DNA of 30,884 nt from Ignavibacteriales bacterium UBA6490. GTDB taxonomy: Bacteria > Bacteroidota > Ignavibacteria > Ignavibacteriales > Ignavibacteriaceae. The notes below the pieces were generated by a model, which saw only the letters and a list, made by a program, of their open reading frames with translations, made no database searches and had not been told where the DNA came from. The DNA is taken from the NCBI GenBank assembly GCA_002435365.1, contig DJMM01000080.1, positions 1 through 30,884 on the forward strand, given 5' to 3'. Below are positions 7,384-16,611 of the stretch, piece by piece. A program made the translations under genes and the position numbers. Every line of letters starts with the position of its first letter. The stretch's first letter is position 1.

Positions 7384-9741
7384 TTAATTCCAATTTAATT
7401 TTGTTACATTATATCCGTCAGACTTAAGCAGAATCCCTCCCTCTTCATCGGTCCGGTATACTTTTGAACTGGTTCTGTACAACTTATTCAAAGTCTTTTT
7501 TGACGGATGCCCAAATTTATTTTTTTCTCCGGCACTAATCAAACTTATTTCCGGAGCGGCAAATGATAAAAATTCCTCCGATGAAGCTGAAGTGCTTCCA
7601 TGATGCGATACTTTCAGTACATTCGCCTTCAGAAGCCGGCCATATCTGTTAACATACTCCTTTTCCGCCTTAATTCCTGCATCGCCGGTAAAAAGAAATC
7701 CTGTCTGTCCATATTTTATATAAATTACCGCACTCCTGTCATTCAATGAAAGCTTCTTATGGATTTCGCCGGTCTTCAAAAAATATATTTTTACATTATC
7801 CACATTCAGGCTGCCGCCTGTATAATACTTACATTTTACATTATATTGTTTCAGAAAATTCTCAAATTTACGATCCCGCAAAGAAGTATCCGCAGATGGT
7901 TTATAAAGATAATTGATGTGCTTGCTATAAATCAAATGGACGAATCCCGAGTAATGGTCCTTATCCAGGTGTGAAACAAAAGCATAATCGATTCTTTTAA
8001 TACCTGAATAGTTCAACAGCGGCTCAATGACGCGTTCACCAAAATCGAAATTTTCAGTTGCATCCCCTGCATCTATCAATGCGGTTTTACCGGAGGGAAA
8101 TTTAATAAGAATAGCATCACCCTGTCCCACATCGATCATATAACAATAAAAATCCCCCTTACCCGGGAATTCTTTATTATCCAGTGATGTAAGTATAACA
8201 ACATTCAGTATCAAAAGAAAAGAAAAAGCTATCTTAGCGGAAAGTGTTCTTATTTTAGAATAATATATTAAAAAAAAGATTAATCCGAAATAGAATATTA
8301 TCCCATCAAACAATGAGAAATCATAAACCCACAAAAACGAATAGTCCGGATTACCTGCTATGCTGATCAAATAAAAAAGCAAAGAGCTTAGCACCATATT
8401 TGAGGAGGCGAAAATTCCTGCAATAACCGGAATAACAGGAATAAAGATTATTGCTGTAAATGCCGATCCGATTATAAATCCGGCCAACGGAACAACAAAC
8501 AAATTGGTAAGTAGTGACACCAGCGACAATTTTGAGAAATAATAAAGCACAAACGGCAGCGTCCCGATCTGAGCTGCAAACGATACTGCAAAAAATAAAA
8601 TTAGTTTCTTAACTGCCTGATGTTTGAAATCTATTTTATTTAAATGGTCACGCAATACAGGGTATATAGCTGCAATTGATATTACTGCCGCAAATGAGAG
8701 TTGGAACCCCGGCGAAAAAATCTGTGACGGATCCAATAATAAGATGATCATAGCTGACAGCGCAAGAGAATTATAGAGATTTGTCGATCTATTCGTAATA
8801 AAAGCAATCATGAATACAAGTGCCATAATTGACGCTCTTACCACAGAGGGTGATGCACCTGATATAAAAACGAATAAAATAATTCCAATTGCCGTTAAAA
8901 AAGTTCTAAGATATACATTCAACCTGCCTGTTAAAAAAATAAATATGAGAATAATATATCCTACGTGCAGACCTGATACAGCCAGAATATGGGCTGTACC
9001 TGTATTTATGAATCCGTTCCGGATATCCCCATCGATTTCGCTCCTGTCTCCAAGTATAAGGCCCTTAAGGAGCGAAGCTGTATTTTTATCATGGAACTTA
9101 CCAAATTCATCAGCTAAATATCTCCTTGTTTTATAAATAATATTTCTGAACGGGAAATTACCATGATCAGTAATCTTCAATCCTTCCGGATTTATATAAA
9201 TTATTCCGGCAATACCTTTTTTATTAAGGTAATTGTCGTAATCGAACTCCCCGGGATTTCTTTTATTTTTTGCACGGTAGAAAATTCCTTCAAGTGAAAT
9301 TTTATTTCCCGGTGAAAGTGTCAGGCCGTAACCGGAATCCGGATCTAAAATGCAGTAAAATTTCCCATTGAACAGAATCTTGTTACCCTTATATTCAACG
9401 GAGTCGCACTCCGCCTGAAATTTCAATTCGTTGCTGCTTAAATTTATATCGGATATAGTACCCCAGAAAGCTATTTGCTGCTTATGGAGTTCTTTTTTCA
9501 TGCTAAACGGTGCAGGTGAGCTGAAGTAAAAATTTCCAAGTAACAGAATCCCGGAATAGACCAGAAATGAGAGTAATAGCTTAGTTAAAAAATATTTATC
9601 AAAAATTATATTAATGATAGCTGAAATTATTAACAGCCCTAGGCAGGCGAATAAAAAAACGACAGGTAGTTTATAATAATGTCCCGATATCAGCCCTGCG
9701 CAAAATAGTAAAGTGAAGATTATAACCGGATATTTCTTCAT
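7384..9741 (-). CDS. comEC: ComEC/Rec2 family DNA-uptake channel with C-terminal metallo-beta-lactamase domain
   Basis: A 785-residue polytopic inner-membrane protein. In competent bacteria it forms the channel that carries single-stranded DNA into the cytoplasm. Seen in order: N-terminal membrane segments (about 1-75); an OB-like DUF4131 region ending RNPGEFDYDNYL (161-172); the competence domain, with LLKGLILGDRSEID (224-237) and AHILAVSGLHVGYI (250-263) followed by many hydrophobic helices to about 520; and a metallo-beta-lactamase domain with YMIDVGQGDAILI (534-546), HLDKDH (591-596), FLFTGDAG and KVSHHGST. All three parts of the canonical architecture are present, so it is full length. 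Its ATG overlaps the stop of the upstream gene (ATGA). I see no other competence gene in the window, so real natural transformation is unproven. Confidence 0.93.
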   Translation of the reverse strand: MKKYPVIIFTLLFCAGLISGHYYKLPVVFLFACLGLLIISAIINIIFDKYFLTKLLLSFLVYSGILLLGNFYFSSPAPFSMKKELHKQQIAFWGTISDINLSSNELKFQAECDSVEYKGNKILFNGKFYCILDPDSGYGLTLSPGNKISLEGIFYRAKNKRNPGEFDYDNYLNKKGIAGIIYINPEGLKITDHGNFPFRNIIYKTRRYLADEFGKFHDKNTASLLKGLILGDRSEIDGDIRNGFINTGTAHILAVSGLHVGYIILIFIFLTGRLNVYLRTFLTAIGIILFVFISGASPSVVRASIMALVFMIAFITNRSTNLYNSLALSAMIILLLDPSQIFSPGFQLSFAAVISIAAIYPVLRDHLNKIDFKHQAVKKLILFFAVSFAAQIGTLPFVLYYFSKLSLVSLLTNLFVVPLAGFIIGSAFTAIIFIPVIPVIAGIFASSNMVLSSLLFYLISIAGNPDYSFLWVYDFSLFDGIIFYFGLIFFLIYYSKIRTLSAKIAFSFLLILNVVILTSLDNKEFPGKGDFYCYMIDVGQGDAILIKFPSGKTALIDAGDATENFDFGERVIEPLLNYSGIKRIDYAFVSHLDKDHYSGFVHLIYSKHINYLYKPSADTSLRDRKFENFLKQYNVKCKYYTGGSLNVDNVKIYFLKTGEIHKKLSLNDRSAVIYIKYGQTGFLFTGDAGIKAEKEYVNRYGRLLKANVLKVSHHGSTSASSEEFLSFAAPEISLISAGEKNKFGHPSKKTLNKLYRTSSKVYRTDEEGGILLKSDGYNVTKLNWN

Positions 9742-10643
9742 CTTATGTTTTTGAGTATAGCCTCTTTAATCTGTGAAATATTTTTTATCTCATCAAAGAA
9801 CCGGCCAGCATTAATTCCGGCAGAAATTGTCAGAGCCGGATTCAATGTATGTGTTTTAACTGAAAGGTCTTCGAAATTTCCATGATCGCTGCATATAATT
9901 AATGTCATTTCATCTCTTTTGATCCGGTCGAGAACTGCGTACAAGAATGCGTCCAGAACCGCTATTACTTTGGATATATTATCATCGTACCTTCCGTGCC
10001 CCACATGATCGGTAAGGAAATACTCAAACAGGGTAAACGCATTCGCGGAAGCAATTTTAAGGAGTCGATTTGCTGCAGTTTCAGGTCTTATTACAGGTAG
10101 CCTGTATCCGAGTTTCAGGTTCCATCGTTCATTAGTAATTTCTGCAGTAACTGCTTTCCCTTTTCTTAAATCGGTAACCGTATTTAATTTCGTTTTGCTC
10201 AACCTTGCGCTCATGGATGTAGTGCTTAGACGATGCTTTCCTGCCTTTAAATAATCAAAGAAAACTGCGGGATATGCGTTGGCAAAAGCTGCGGGATAAC
10301 CCATCGATTTAACTGCAGTAAAAATATTCTTTTCTTTTATAACAGGAATTGTAGTTGAATATGGAAACGGACCGAAATGTTTACCGATGTATGCTGGTGC
10401 ATTTATTCCGCAAAGTATGGATACCTGCCCAGTGCCGCTTTGCGGAAGACCGTCTACACCAAGCGCAGCATCGGTGGGGAAAAGGAAATTTCCGGAATTA
10501 ATTATTACCGGATTATTCAATGAGGGAACCTTACCAAAGAAATGTTCAATGAAGAGGAATTTATATTTGAAGAAAGGATTAAACTGATAATCCTCCCTTC
10601 CTATCCCAACTCCATCCAGAAAAATCATCAATACGGGAGTCAT
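9738..10643 (-). CDS. alkaline phosphatase / phosphoglycerate mutase superfamily metalloenzyme, substrate unknown
   Basis: A 301-residue protein with the metal-binding scheme of the alkaline phosphatase superfamily. Seen: D10 in MIFLDGVGIG, a nucleophile-type motif LPQSGTGQVS (66-75; S69 or T71 is the candidate), TDHVGHGRYDD with Asp and His ligands, CSDHGNFED, and THTLNPAL. The closest familiar relatives are cofactor-independent phosphoglycerate mutase and phosphopentomutase. It is far shorter than iPGM (about 510 residues) and I do not recognise a defined substrate. The upstream dtd and downstream comEC genes both overlap it by four bases (ATGA), so translation is probably coupled. The superfamily is clear; the function is not. 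Confidence 0.85.
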   Translation of the reverse strand: MTPVLMIFLDGVGIGREDYQFNPFFKYKFLFIEHFFGKVPSLNNPVIINSGNFLFPTDAALGVDGLPQSGTGQVSILCGINAPAYIGKHFGPFPYSTTIPVIKEKNIFTAVKSMGYPAAFANAYPAVFFDYLKAGKHRLSTTSMSARLSKTKLNTVTDLRKGKAVTAEITNERWNLKLGYRLPVIRPETAANRLLKIASANAFTLFEYFLTDHVGHGRYDDNISKVIAVLDAFLYAVLDRIKRDEMTLIICSDHGNFEDLSVKTHTLNPALTISAGINAGRFFDEIKNISQIKEAILKNIR

Positions 10644-11089
10644 TTTGAATCTATAATTATGGTAACAGGTCCGTCGTTAAAAATTTTTACGGTCATCATT
10701 GCTCCGAATACCCCCTCTTTGATTTTATCAGAACCTATGTTTTCTCTCATCCGGTCAACAAACATTTTATACAAAGGAATCGCTTCTTCAGGTCTGGCTG
10801 CCTCCGTAAAACCAGGTCTGTTTCCCCTGGCAGCATCCCCGTATAAAGTAAACTGTGAAATAACTAGTGCTTCCCCTGATACATCTTTTAATGATAGGTT
10901 CATTTTTTCATGTTCATCTTCAAATATCCTAAGATTAGAACATTTGTCCGCCAAAAAGTTAACATCTTTCACTGAATCCCCGGTTTTAATGCCAAGCAGA
11001 ATTACCATTCCCTTTCCGATCTCTGCATAATAATTATCCTTATCAATACTGACACTTCCTTCGGAGACTCTTTGAACCAGTGCTCTCAA
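10640..11089 (-). CDS. dtd: D-aminoacyl-tRNA deacylase
   Basis: A 149-residue Dtd that removes D-amino acids (and Gly mischarged on tRNA-Ala) from tRNA. Seen: the N-terminal MRALVQRVSEGSVSID, the active-site SQFTLYGDAARGNRPGF, and the C-terminal Gly-Pro motif GPVTIIID, which forms the cross-subunit chiral filter. The length is normal. The only start matching the family N-terminus is TTG at 11089-11087, which overlaps the prmC stop (TTGA). This implies reinitiation after prmC. The gene overlaps the downstream metalloenzyme gene by four bases. Confidence 0.94.
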   Translation of the reverse strand: MRALVQRVSEGSVSIDKDNYYAEIGKGMVILLGIKTGDSVKDVNFLADKCSNLRIFEDEHEKMNLSLKDVSGEALVISQFTLYGDAARGNRPGFTEAARPEEAIPLYKMFVDRMRENIGSDKIKEGVFGAMMTVKIFNDGPVTIIIDSK

Positions 11090-11940
11090 TTCTTTTCTCC
11101 CGATATTATTCTTTGGATATGCTGATAGTCCTTAACCATATTTATGTTCAGAAATCCATTTAATGATAGAATTCTGTAAACCTCCTCTGCCTGACCGGCT
11201 CCTAATTCAAAGTAAACTTTACCTTTTCCTTCAAAAAGTTTATCCGCAATAACGGCAATTCTGCGATAAAACGACAGTCCGTCAGAATTGTCGGATAAAG
11301 CTGACTTTGGTTCATAAATCCGCAGCTCCGGCTGCAGTATACTAAATTCCATCTCCGAAATATATGGCGGATTTGCAACAATAATATCAAATTTTTTTAT
11401 CAATTCAGAACATTCGGTAAAGATATCTGCTTCAATAAAATTTATCCGGTCAAGGCACTTGTTTGCTGCGGCATTTTCCGAAGCCAGAAGAAGTGCTTCA
11501 GCGCTTATATCGATTGCAGTAATTTCAGAGTAGGGCATATTAACCGCAAGGGCAACGGCAATATTCCCGCTTCCGGTGCCGATATCCAGTATCCTGCATT
11601 TTTTTTCTTTACTATCATTGATAACTGCTTCTACAAGTATTTCTGTTTCCGGTCTTGGAATCAGTACCGAACCATTGACTTTAAATTCCAATCCGTAGAA
11701 TTCCACGTTTCCAATAATATATTGGACAGGTTCCCTGCTACCCCTCCTTCTGACAAGTTCTCTTAAGCCTGAGATTTCCTCGGCTGTCAATGGCCGCTCG
11801 AAATTAAGATAAAGATAAAGTTTATCGCAGCCAAGAATTCTGCAAAGCAGAAGTTCTGCATTTCTTTTTGACTCTTCGATACCCTTCTTTTCAAGGTATT
11901 CTGATGAAAGATTTATGGCTTCTAAGATTGTAAGCATCAT
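11086..11940 (-). CDS. prmC: peptide chain release factor N5-glutamine methyltransferase
   Basis: A 284-residue SAM-dependent enzyme that methylates the Gln of the GGQ motif in release factors. Seen: the N-terminal helical domain (1-85, with AELLLCRILGCDK), FKVNGSVLIPRPETEILVE, the SAM-binding loop ILDIGTGSGNIAVALA, an acidic AIDIS strand, and the substrate motif IVANPPYIS. Order and length are typical. Its ATG overlaps the stop of the PEGA-like gene (ATGA) and its TGA overlaps the TTG of dtd. Pairing with dtd suggests a translation-quality sub-group within the long operon. Confidence 0.95.
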   Translation of the reverse strand: MMLTILEAINLSSEYLEKKGIEESKRNAELLLCRILGCDKLYLYLNFERPLTAEEISGLRELVRRRGSREPVQYIIGNVEFYGLEFKVNGSVLIPRPETEILVEAVINDSKEKKCRILDIGTGSGNIAVALAVNMPYSEITAIDISAEALLLASENAAANKCLDRINFIEADIFTECSELIKKFDIIVANPPYISEMEFSILQPELRIYEPKSALSDNSDGLSFYRRIAVIADKLFEGKGKVYFELGAGQAEEVYRILSLNGFLNINMVKDYQHIQRIISGEKN

Positions 11941-12656
11941 TCGGAAAGGAAGTAATATAAAAGTATTCCGAAATTTATCTGGAGTGCTCCAAACGTTATC
12001 CCGCTTATAAGATCATACCTCCTGGTTTCCTTAAGAAGTTTATCATCACCCGTAAACTGATAGCTCTCAAATTTATCATCGGCCATTAATTTGAAATATG
12101 CTGTGGTTCCGCCGAGAATAACAAGTCCTCCTATCAGGTATTTAAAAAGATCTCCCTTGTAAAAGCTTTTACTATTCTTTACCATCGTTTTTTCAAGTTT
12201 CAGAGAAGCTGAAACATTTTCTAAATCGGTGACAAGGTCCTTGTATCCGGGTTTTTTAAGCTGAATCATCTTTGGTGCTGCAATAATATTCAGAGGTGTG
12301 CTGCCCAGAAGAGTATCATTGCTGTAAACATATGCATCAACAGGGTCAGAAAGCAGAAGAGTACGGCGGGGAAAGAAATAGTTAAAATAATAGTCCTTGC
12401 ATTCATTTATGAGAAGAGTATCATAAATAACGACCGGATCCCATAAATTCTTTCCGTCATTGATTCTCAGCATATATACTCCCCTGTTTTTTTCAACACT
12501 TATTATTTTACCTTCACCAAGTTTTTCGCCGTCCACAAAGTATACAGCATTATGGTTATCTGAAGATAAGCTGATCTTTGCACTGCATTCTTGTGCATTA
12601 TTTACAGTGGAACAGAATAGTGCAAGGATAAATATATTAAAATATTTCATATGCAC
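11937..12656 (-). CDS. PEGA-like membrane-anchored protein, function unknown
   Basis: A 239-residue exported or membrane protein. Seen: a signal peptide (about residues 3-22, ending NNAQ), and two small beta-rich segments. The second, DPVDAYVYSNDTLLGSTPLN (104-123), resembles a PEGA domain. Two hydrophobic helices follow at about 172-190 and 214-236. PEGA-like modules are usually extracytoplasmic surface or binding modules. The start may be M1 or M3 (MKYFNIF); either lies inside the 3' end of the lipoprotein gene (20- or 14-base overlap). It lies next to an outer-membrane barrel protein and a propeller lipoprotein, so a shared envelope role is possible but inferred. Confidence 0.7.
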   Translation of the reverse strand: MHMKYFNIFILALFCSTVNNAQECSAKISLSSDNHNAVYFVDGEKLGEGKIISVEKNRGVYMLRINDGKNLWDPVVIYDTLLINECKDYYFNYFFPRRTLLLSDPVDAYVYSNDTLLGSTPLNIIAAPKMIQLKKPGYKDLVTDLENVSASLKLEKTMVKNSKSFYKGDLFKYLIGGLVILGGTTAYFKLMADDKFESYQFTGDDKLLKETRRYDLISGITFGALQINFGILLYYFLSE

Positions 12657-13785
12657 GTATTACACCTCTGTCGAAACCAATTATCAATAAATTTCCGATT
12701 ATTACGGGGGACAATTTTGCCCGGTCAGGCAGTTCAATTGTTTTTTTTTCGGTTCCGTCTTCGGGATCGATAAATAATATCCTTTTCGAAAGATCGGGAA
12801 CTATAAGAAAATTATCTGTTACCAATGGAGTAGAATTCAGCAATCCGCCGGTTTTAATTCTCCATTTTTCCTTTCCTGAGTCGTTATCCACTGCAGCAAT
12901 ATCACCTGCAAGATTCACTGTATAGATTTTATTTTTGGCAGAGACAGGAACTGCAGTAATTTTGCTTCCGGTATCATACTTCCAGTTTAGTTTACCATTG
13001 TCTATATCGAATGAATACAGAAAACCTTTTTTATCCCCCATAATAATACTGCTGCCAATTATAGTGAGACCTGAAGTGATATCTGCCTCTGTCTTAATTG
13101 TGTCAAGAATGCTGCCGTTCATCATATCGATCTTGAGTAATTCCCCGTGGCTGTTTGCTACATATATAATGCTGCCGTCGGAGGCAGGTGATGAATGAAC
13201 TTCACCGCCGATATCTTTAACCCAGTACTGGTCCCCAATACTGCTGAATTTGTACAATAATCCTTTTTCCGTTACAAAGAATATTTCGCTTCCCTGCTTT
13301 ATAATTTCCGTAATCACTCTCCCCTTAATTTCTGTTTCTGCGATCGCTTTACCTTCAATAAAATTATATACCCTGAGATAAGATATATCATCATCGTTTA
13401 TTGATTCAATATAAATTACATTGTACCTGCTGATCACCGGAGTTGTATAAATTGTTCCTTTATGTTTCAGCTGCCCGGTTATTTTTCCAGTGCTGCTGTT
13501 TAGACAATAAACTCTGCCTGACAAATCATTAATGAAAAGATACTCCCTGAAATATGTTATGGAGGATTGCGGAAAACTTCCGTTTATCTCCCATTCCCAT
13601 TTAGGAACCAGAGAATCTATCAGTGTCACAGGGACATAAAAATCCCTGGACGAAATTTTACCAAACATAGTATATATATCGGGTTCACCTGTCTTACCGG
13701 CAATTTTAATGTGAGAAGTGGAACAGCCTGCAATTATCATCAATAACGGAAGAGATACTAATAGTCTTTTCATCAGAAATCCCAT
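12637..13785 (-). CDS. PQQ-like beta-propeller lipoprotein (BamB-like)
   Basis: A 382-residue lipoprotein. The signal MGFLMKRLLVSLPLLMIIAGC ends in a lipobox-like IAGC with Cys21. The body is made of repeated blades of PQQ/quinoprotein type, for example GRVYCLNSSTGKITGQL, GELLKIDMMNGSILDTI, GFLYSFDIDNGKLNWKY, GDIAAVDNDSGKEKWRI and KRILFIDPEDGTEKKTI. This fold and anchoring match BamB, a scaffold of the barrel-assembly machine. The upstream neighbour, overlapping by 13 bases, encodes an Omp85-type barrel protein, which fits a partnership. Similarity to BamB is at fold level only; other PQQ-propeller lipoproteins exist. Confidence 0.8.
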   Translation of the reverse strand: MGFLMKRLLVSLPLLMIIAGCSTSHIKIAGKTGEPDIYTMFGKISSRDFYVPVTLIDSLVPKWEWEINGSFPQSSITYFREYLFINDLSGRVYCLNSSTGKITGQLKHKGTIYTTPVISRYNVIYIESINDDDISYLRVYNFIEGKAIAETEIKGRVITEIIKQGSEIFFVTEKGLLYKFSSIGDQYWVKDIGGEVHSSPASDGSIIYVANSHGELLKIDMMNGSILDTIKTEADITSGLTIIGSSIIMGDKKGFLYSFDIDNGKLNWKYDTGSKITAVPVSAKNKIYTVNLAGDIAAVDNDSGKEKWRIKTGGLLNSTPLVTDNFLIVPDLSKRILFIDPEDGTEKKTIELPDRAKLSPVIIGNLLIIGFDRGVIRAYEIF

Positions 13786-16583
13786 CCGAAAAAGAACTGG
13801 TAAAATAATCCATCCTGCAAAGATTTAAAGTTATTTTCTATTTTCTTACCCATATCATATCTTAAGACCAGAGCACCGAATAAGTTAAAACGTACGCCCG
13901 CCCCGATACTTCCCAATGTGGTTTTATATTCCTCATCCCAGGCTCCGCCTGCATCAAAGAACATTGCTCCCCGAACTCCGAAAAATCCCAGGTTAACGAA
14001 GGGGAAACGGAGCTGAATAAGATCAATTAAAGGAAACCGGAATTCCAGAGAAGACAGCCATAATTTCTCACCCCTGACAGACCATCTTGGCCATCCCCTG
14101 AGATCCCAGCTGCCACCCATGAAATACCTTCTTGCTTCTTTACCTTCATTATAAAACAATGCGGATCTGAACGCCAATGCCGATCTCAATCCTAATCTTA
14201 AATAATGACGGTAATCAGCTATTACAGTAAAATAATTCACATTGCTGTATTTAACATCTCCGGTGTAGCCAAGTAATAGCAGAGCTCTTATGCCGTCGAG
14301 CGGTCCTGAAGGTCCCCACAATGAATTATCATGAACATAGGCAAGAGTATTGCTGACCAGCAGAGCTTTCCGTTCCAGAAATCCTGTGATGACCTGTTTA
14401 TCCGAATTTGCGATAGAAACACCTGCTTCAAGTCTCTGAAATTTTGAAAGCGGGAAATGCATCAGGAAGAATCCCCCGTAGCTTCTCTCAAAGAAATATT
14501 CCTCAGATTCCCTGATATCATACCTTCTTCCGCTGAAGTGAAAAATTCCATAGCTGTAATTTGCACGCTCGCTGAGATTAAGTCTCTGAATGACCACATT
14601 GAAGCTTTTAAGAAAGTCACTTTGAGCTTCAGCTGTATTGTACAAAAGGAAAAAGTAATTATCATCGCCAAACAGGTCGCTTAACGAAAAGATAGCTCCG
14701 CCACGCGTACCGAAAACAGGATCTGTAGATACCTGGCTCTGAGCATAATCCAGGGTATATTCTTTCTCATATTTATACTTTTCCCTTTCTTCTTCTGCAT
14801 ACAATTTATGAGCGGACCATCGGGTACCGGTGGAATCAAAATGCATAAATATCGTGGTTGCATTCGCAGAATCACCATTTACTTTAAAACTGTAGAGATT
14901 GAATGAAAAGTTTTCGAATCCTGTAAATCCTATTTCCTCTTTATTTATGAACACCGGATTGAATACACTTGTTGTAAAGTCGGTAACCTGGCGGGCAGCG
15001 TTAGCGAAAGTATCTTCACTGAAATCCACCGTCCAAAGATTTTGAACACCGTCATAATCACATGTAAAAAGGAGTTTATCAGTTTCTTCACTCATTACAG
15101 GCGAATAACAGTTTGCGCCGAGATATGTTACGTATTTAATCCTGTTATCAGCAATGCCGTAAGAAAAGAGGTTATATGTCTTTTTGAATCTTCCGTCAGT
15201 TCTGTCTGACGAGAAAATAATGTTTGAATCATTAAGCGCAAAACAGGGATCCCTATCGTCATAGTAGTCATTCGTAAACCGGGTAATCTTCAGATCGGCA
15301 ATATCAAGCATGAATATATCGCTGAATCCTTTCTGATCAACAGCGTTAAACACTATCCTTTTTTCATCCCGGGAAATTTTCGGCGAGGATATGCTTATCA
15401 GATAATCTGCCTGGAAAGTTTTTATTATTTTACCTTCGTCTGCCGAATAGAAGTGAATGGCATCGGTGGCGCCCGATTTTGTTACAAAGACCAGCAGTCC
15501 GCCGGAAGAAATATCAATTGCCGACTGGAACAGATGGAATGCTTCAAATTCTTCAGTTCGTTCCCCCCGGATTAAAAGTTCAGGATCCTCTTCTTCATCA
15601 TTCTCTCTTACATACTTCATCCGGTAAAGCGACGAATAACCATCCCGGTTGGCATTGAAATATATATAATCCTTATAATATACCGGTGAAAAATTGAATC
15701 CTTCTTTTGTCAGTTTGCTGGAGGAAATCTCCTGTGGAAACTTTGAGTCAAGCAGCGGATAATATTTCTGCTTGAGGTAATAATGCCACTCGATGTCTAT
15801 ATCCTCAATCTTTTTCCCGATCGTATATTTAATGATCTTTTCAAAATTACTGTTGTACATCCATATATTATCAATCAGCTGCATTACCTTGTCTTCACCA
15901 TATTTTTCCTTTACAAATTCAAGAAAGCTCTGCCCCTCTTTATACATAAGAAAGCTGCCGTAAATCTGATATATATCCGAGAGGCCCACGAAATAATTGT
16001 TGATTACCGCATCCCTCATAACCATTTCTGCCTGGGCATCAACTTCAGTTGAATAAAATTCAGCCGATCCTTCAACAAACCATAACGGCGGAAGTATATC
16101 TGTTGAAAGCCGGTGCTCCGATAAAATCCGGTAAACCTTTGTAGTCATAAATACGTGTACAAGCTCATGCCTTATCACGTGCCGGAAATCCCTCAGAGAA
16201 CCCATGTAGGGAATTACTACCCGTCCTTTTATAAACTCAAAAAAACCGCCTACTCCTTCCGGAATAAAGCCCGGAGTAGTATTTGTCTGCTGAAAATGTA
16301 TTGAAGTGTTATAGAAAATAAGCGGGATTTTTCTTGAAACAAGATGATTGAACTTTACCTTATACTCCTGGTATGCTTCTTCTGCAGTAGCAGCCCCTAT
16401 CTCCGCGATCTCCTCCATCTCGTTATAATAATAAATGTCAAAATGATCGGTGCGCAGAACCTTCCAGTCGAATTTTTCGTACTGAACTTTGTTCCTGCCG
16501 AAATAATAGAACTGAGAATAAATACAATCAGTGGAAAAAAATAATATTAATACTAAGACTACATTTCTTATCATTATAACCAA
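13773..16583 (-). CDS. metallopeptidase-like + TolB-like propeller + Omp85-type outer membrane barrel protein
   Basis: A 936-residue envelope protein. Seen: a signal peptide (about 1-23, ...CIYSQ), then a gluzincin-like domain with H139-E140-x-x-H143 (RHELVHVF) and a downstream Glu in WFVEGSAEFYS (E171). This is the zinc arrangement of peptidase-MA-like domains. From about 290 to 590 come TolB/WD40-like repeats such as FSPVYYKDYIYFNANRDGYSSLY, FNAVDQKGFSDIFMLDIAD and LLFTCDYDGVQNLWTVD. The last 300 residues look like an outer-membrane barrel of the surface-antigen (BamA/TamA) type. They include GGSWDLRGWP, which resembles the Omp85 loop-6 RGY/RGF motif, and a C-terminal aromatic end (FFFGWDF). 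No POTRA domain is recognisable. M4 is an alternative start. It overlaps the propeller lipoprotein gene downstream. Confidence 0.8.
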   Translation of the reverse strand: MVIMIRNVVLVLILFFSTDCIYSQFYYFGRNKVQYEKFDWKVLRTDHFDIYYYNEMEEIAEIGAATAEEAYQEYKVKFNHLVSRKIPLIFYNTSIHFQQTNTTPGFIPEGVGGFFEFIKGRVVIPYMGSLRDFRHVIRHELVHVFMTTKVYRILSEHRLSTDILPPLWFVEGSAEFYSTEVDAQAEMVMRDAVINNYFVGLSDIYQIYGSFLMYKEGQSFLEFVKEKYGEDKVMQLIDNIWMYNSNFEKIIKYTIGKKIEDIDIEWHYYLKQKYYPLLDSKFPQEISSSKLTKEGFNFSPVYYKDYIYFNANRDGYSSLYRMKYVRENDEEEDPELLIRGERTEEFEAFHLFQSAIDISSGGLLVFVTKSGATDAIHFYSADEGKIIKTFQADYLISISSPKISRDEKRIVFNAVDQKGFSDIFMLDIADLKITRFTNDYYDDRDPCFALNDSNIIFSSDRTDGRFKKTYNLFSYGIADNRIKYVTYLGANCYSPVMSEETDKLLFTCDYDGVQNLWTVDFSEDTFANAARQVTDFTTSVFNPVFINKEEIGFTGFENFSFNLYSFKVNGDSANATTIFMHFDSTGTRWSAHKLYAEEEREKYKYEKEYTLDYAQSQVSTDPVFGTRGGAIFSLSDLFGDDNYFFLLYNTAEAQSDFLKSFNVVIQRLNLSERANYSYGIFHFSGRRYDIRESEEYFFERSYGGFFLMHFPLSKFQRLEAGVSIANSDKQVITGFLERKALLVSNTLAYVHDNSLWGPSGPLDGIRALLLLGYTGDVKYSNVNYFTVIADYRHYLRLGLRSALAFRSALFYNEGKEARRYFMGGSWDLRGWPRWSVRGEKLWLSSLEFRFPLIDLIQLRFPFVNLGFFGVRGAMFFDAGGAWDEEYKTTLGSIGAGVRFNLFGALVLRYDMGKKIENNFKSLQDGLFYQFFFGWDF

Positions 16584-16611
16584 ACATCCGGAATGTGCAG
16601 CGCTTTTGCAG

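Noticed and set aside
10542..11030. Plus-strand open frame of 162 codons opposite dtd
   Set aside because: It covers two conserved minus-strand genes and shows no family features.
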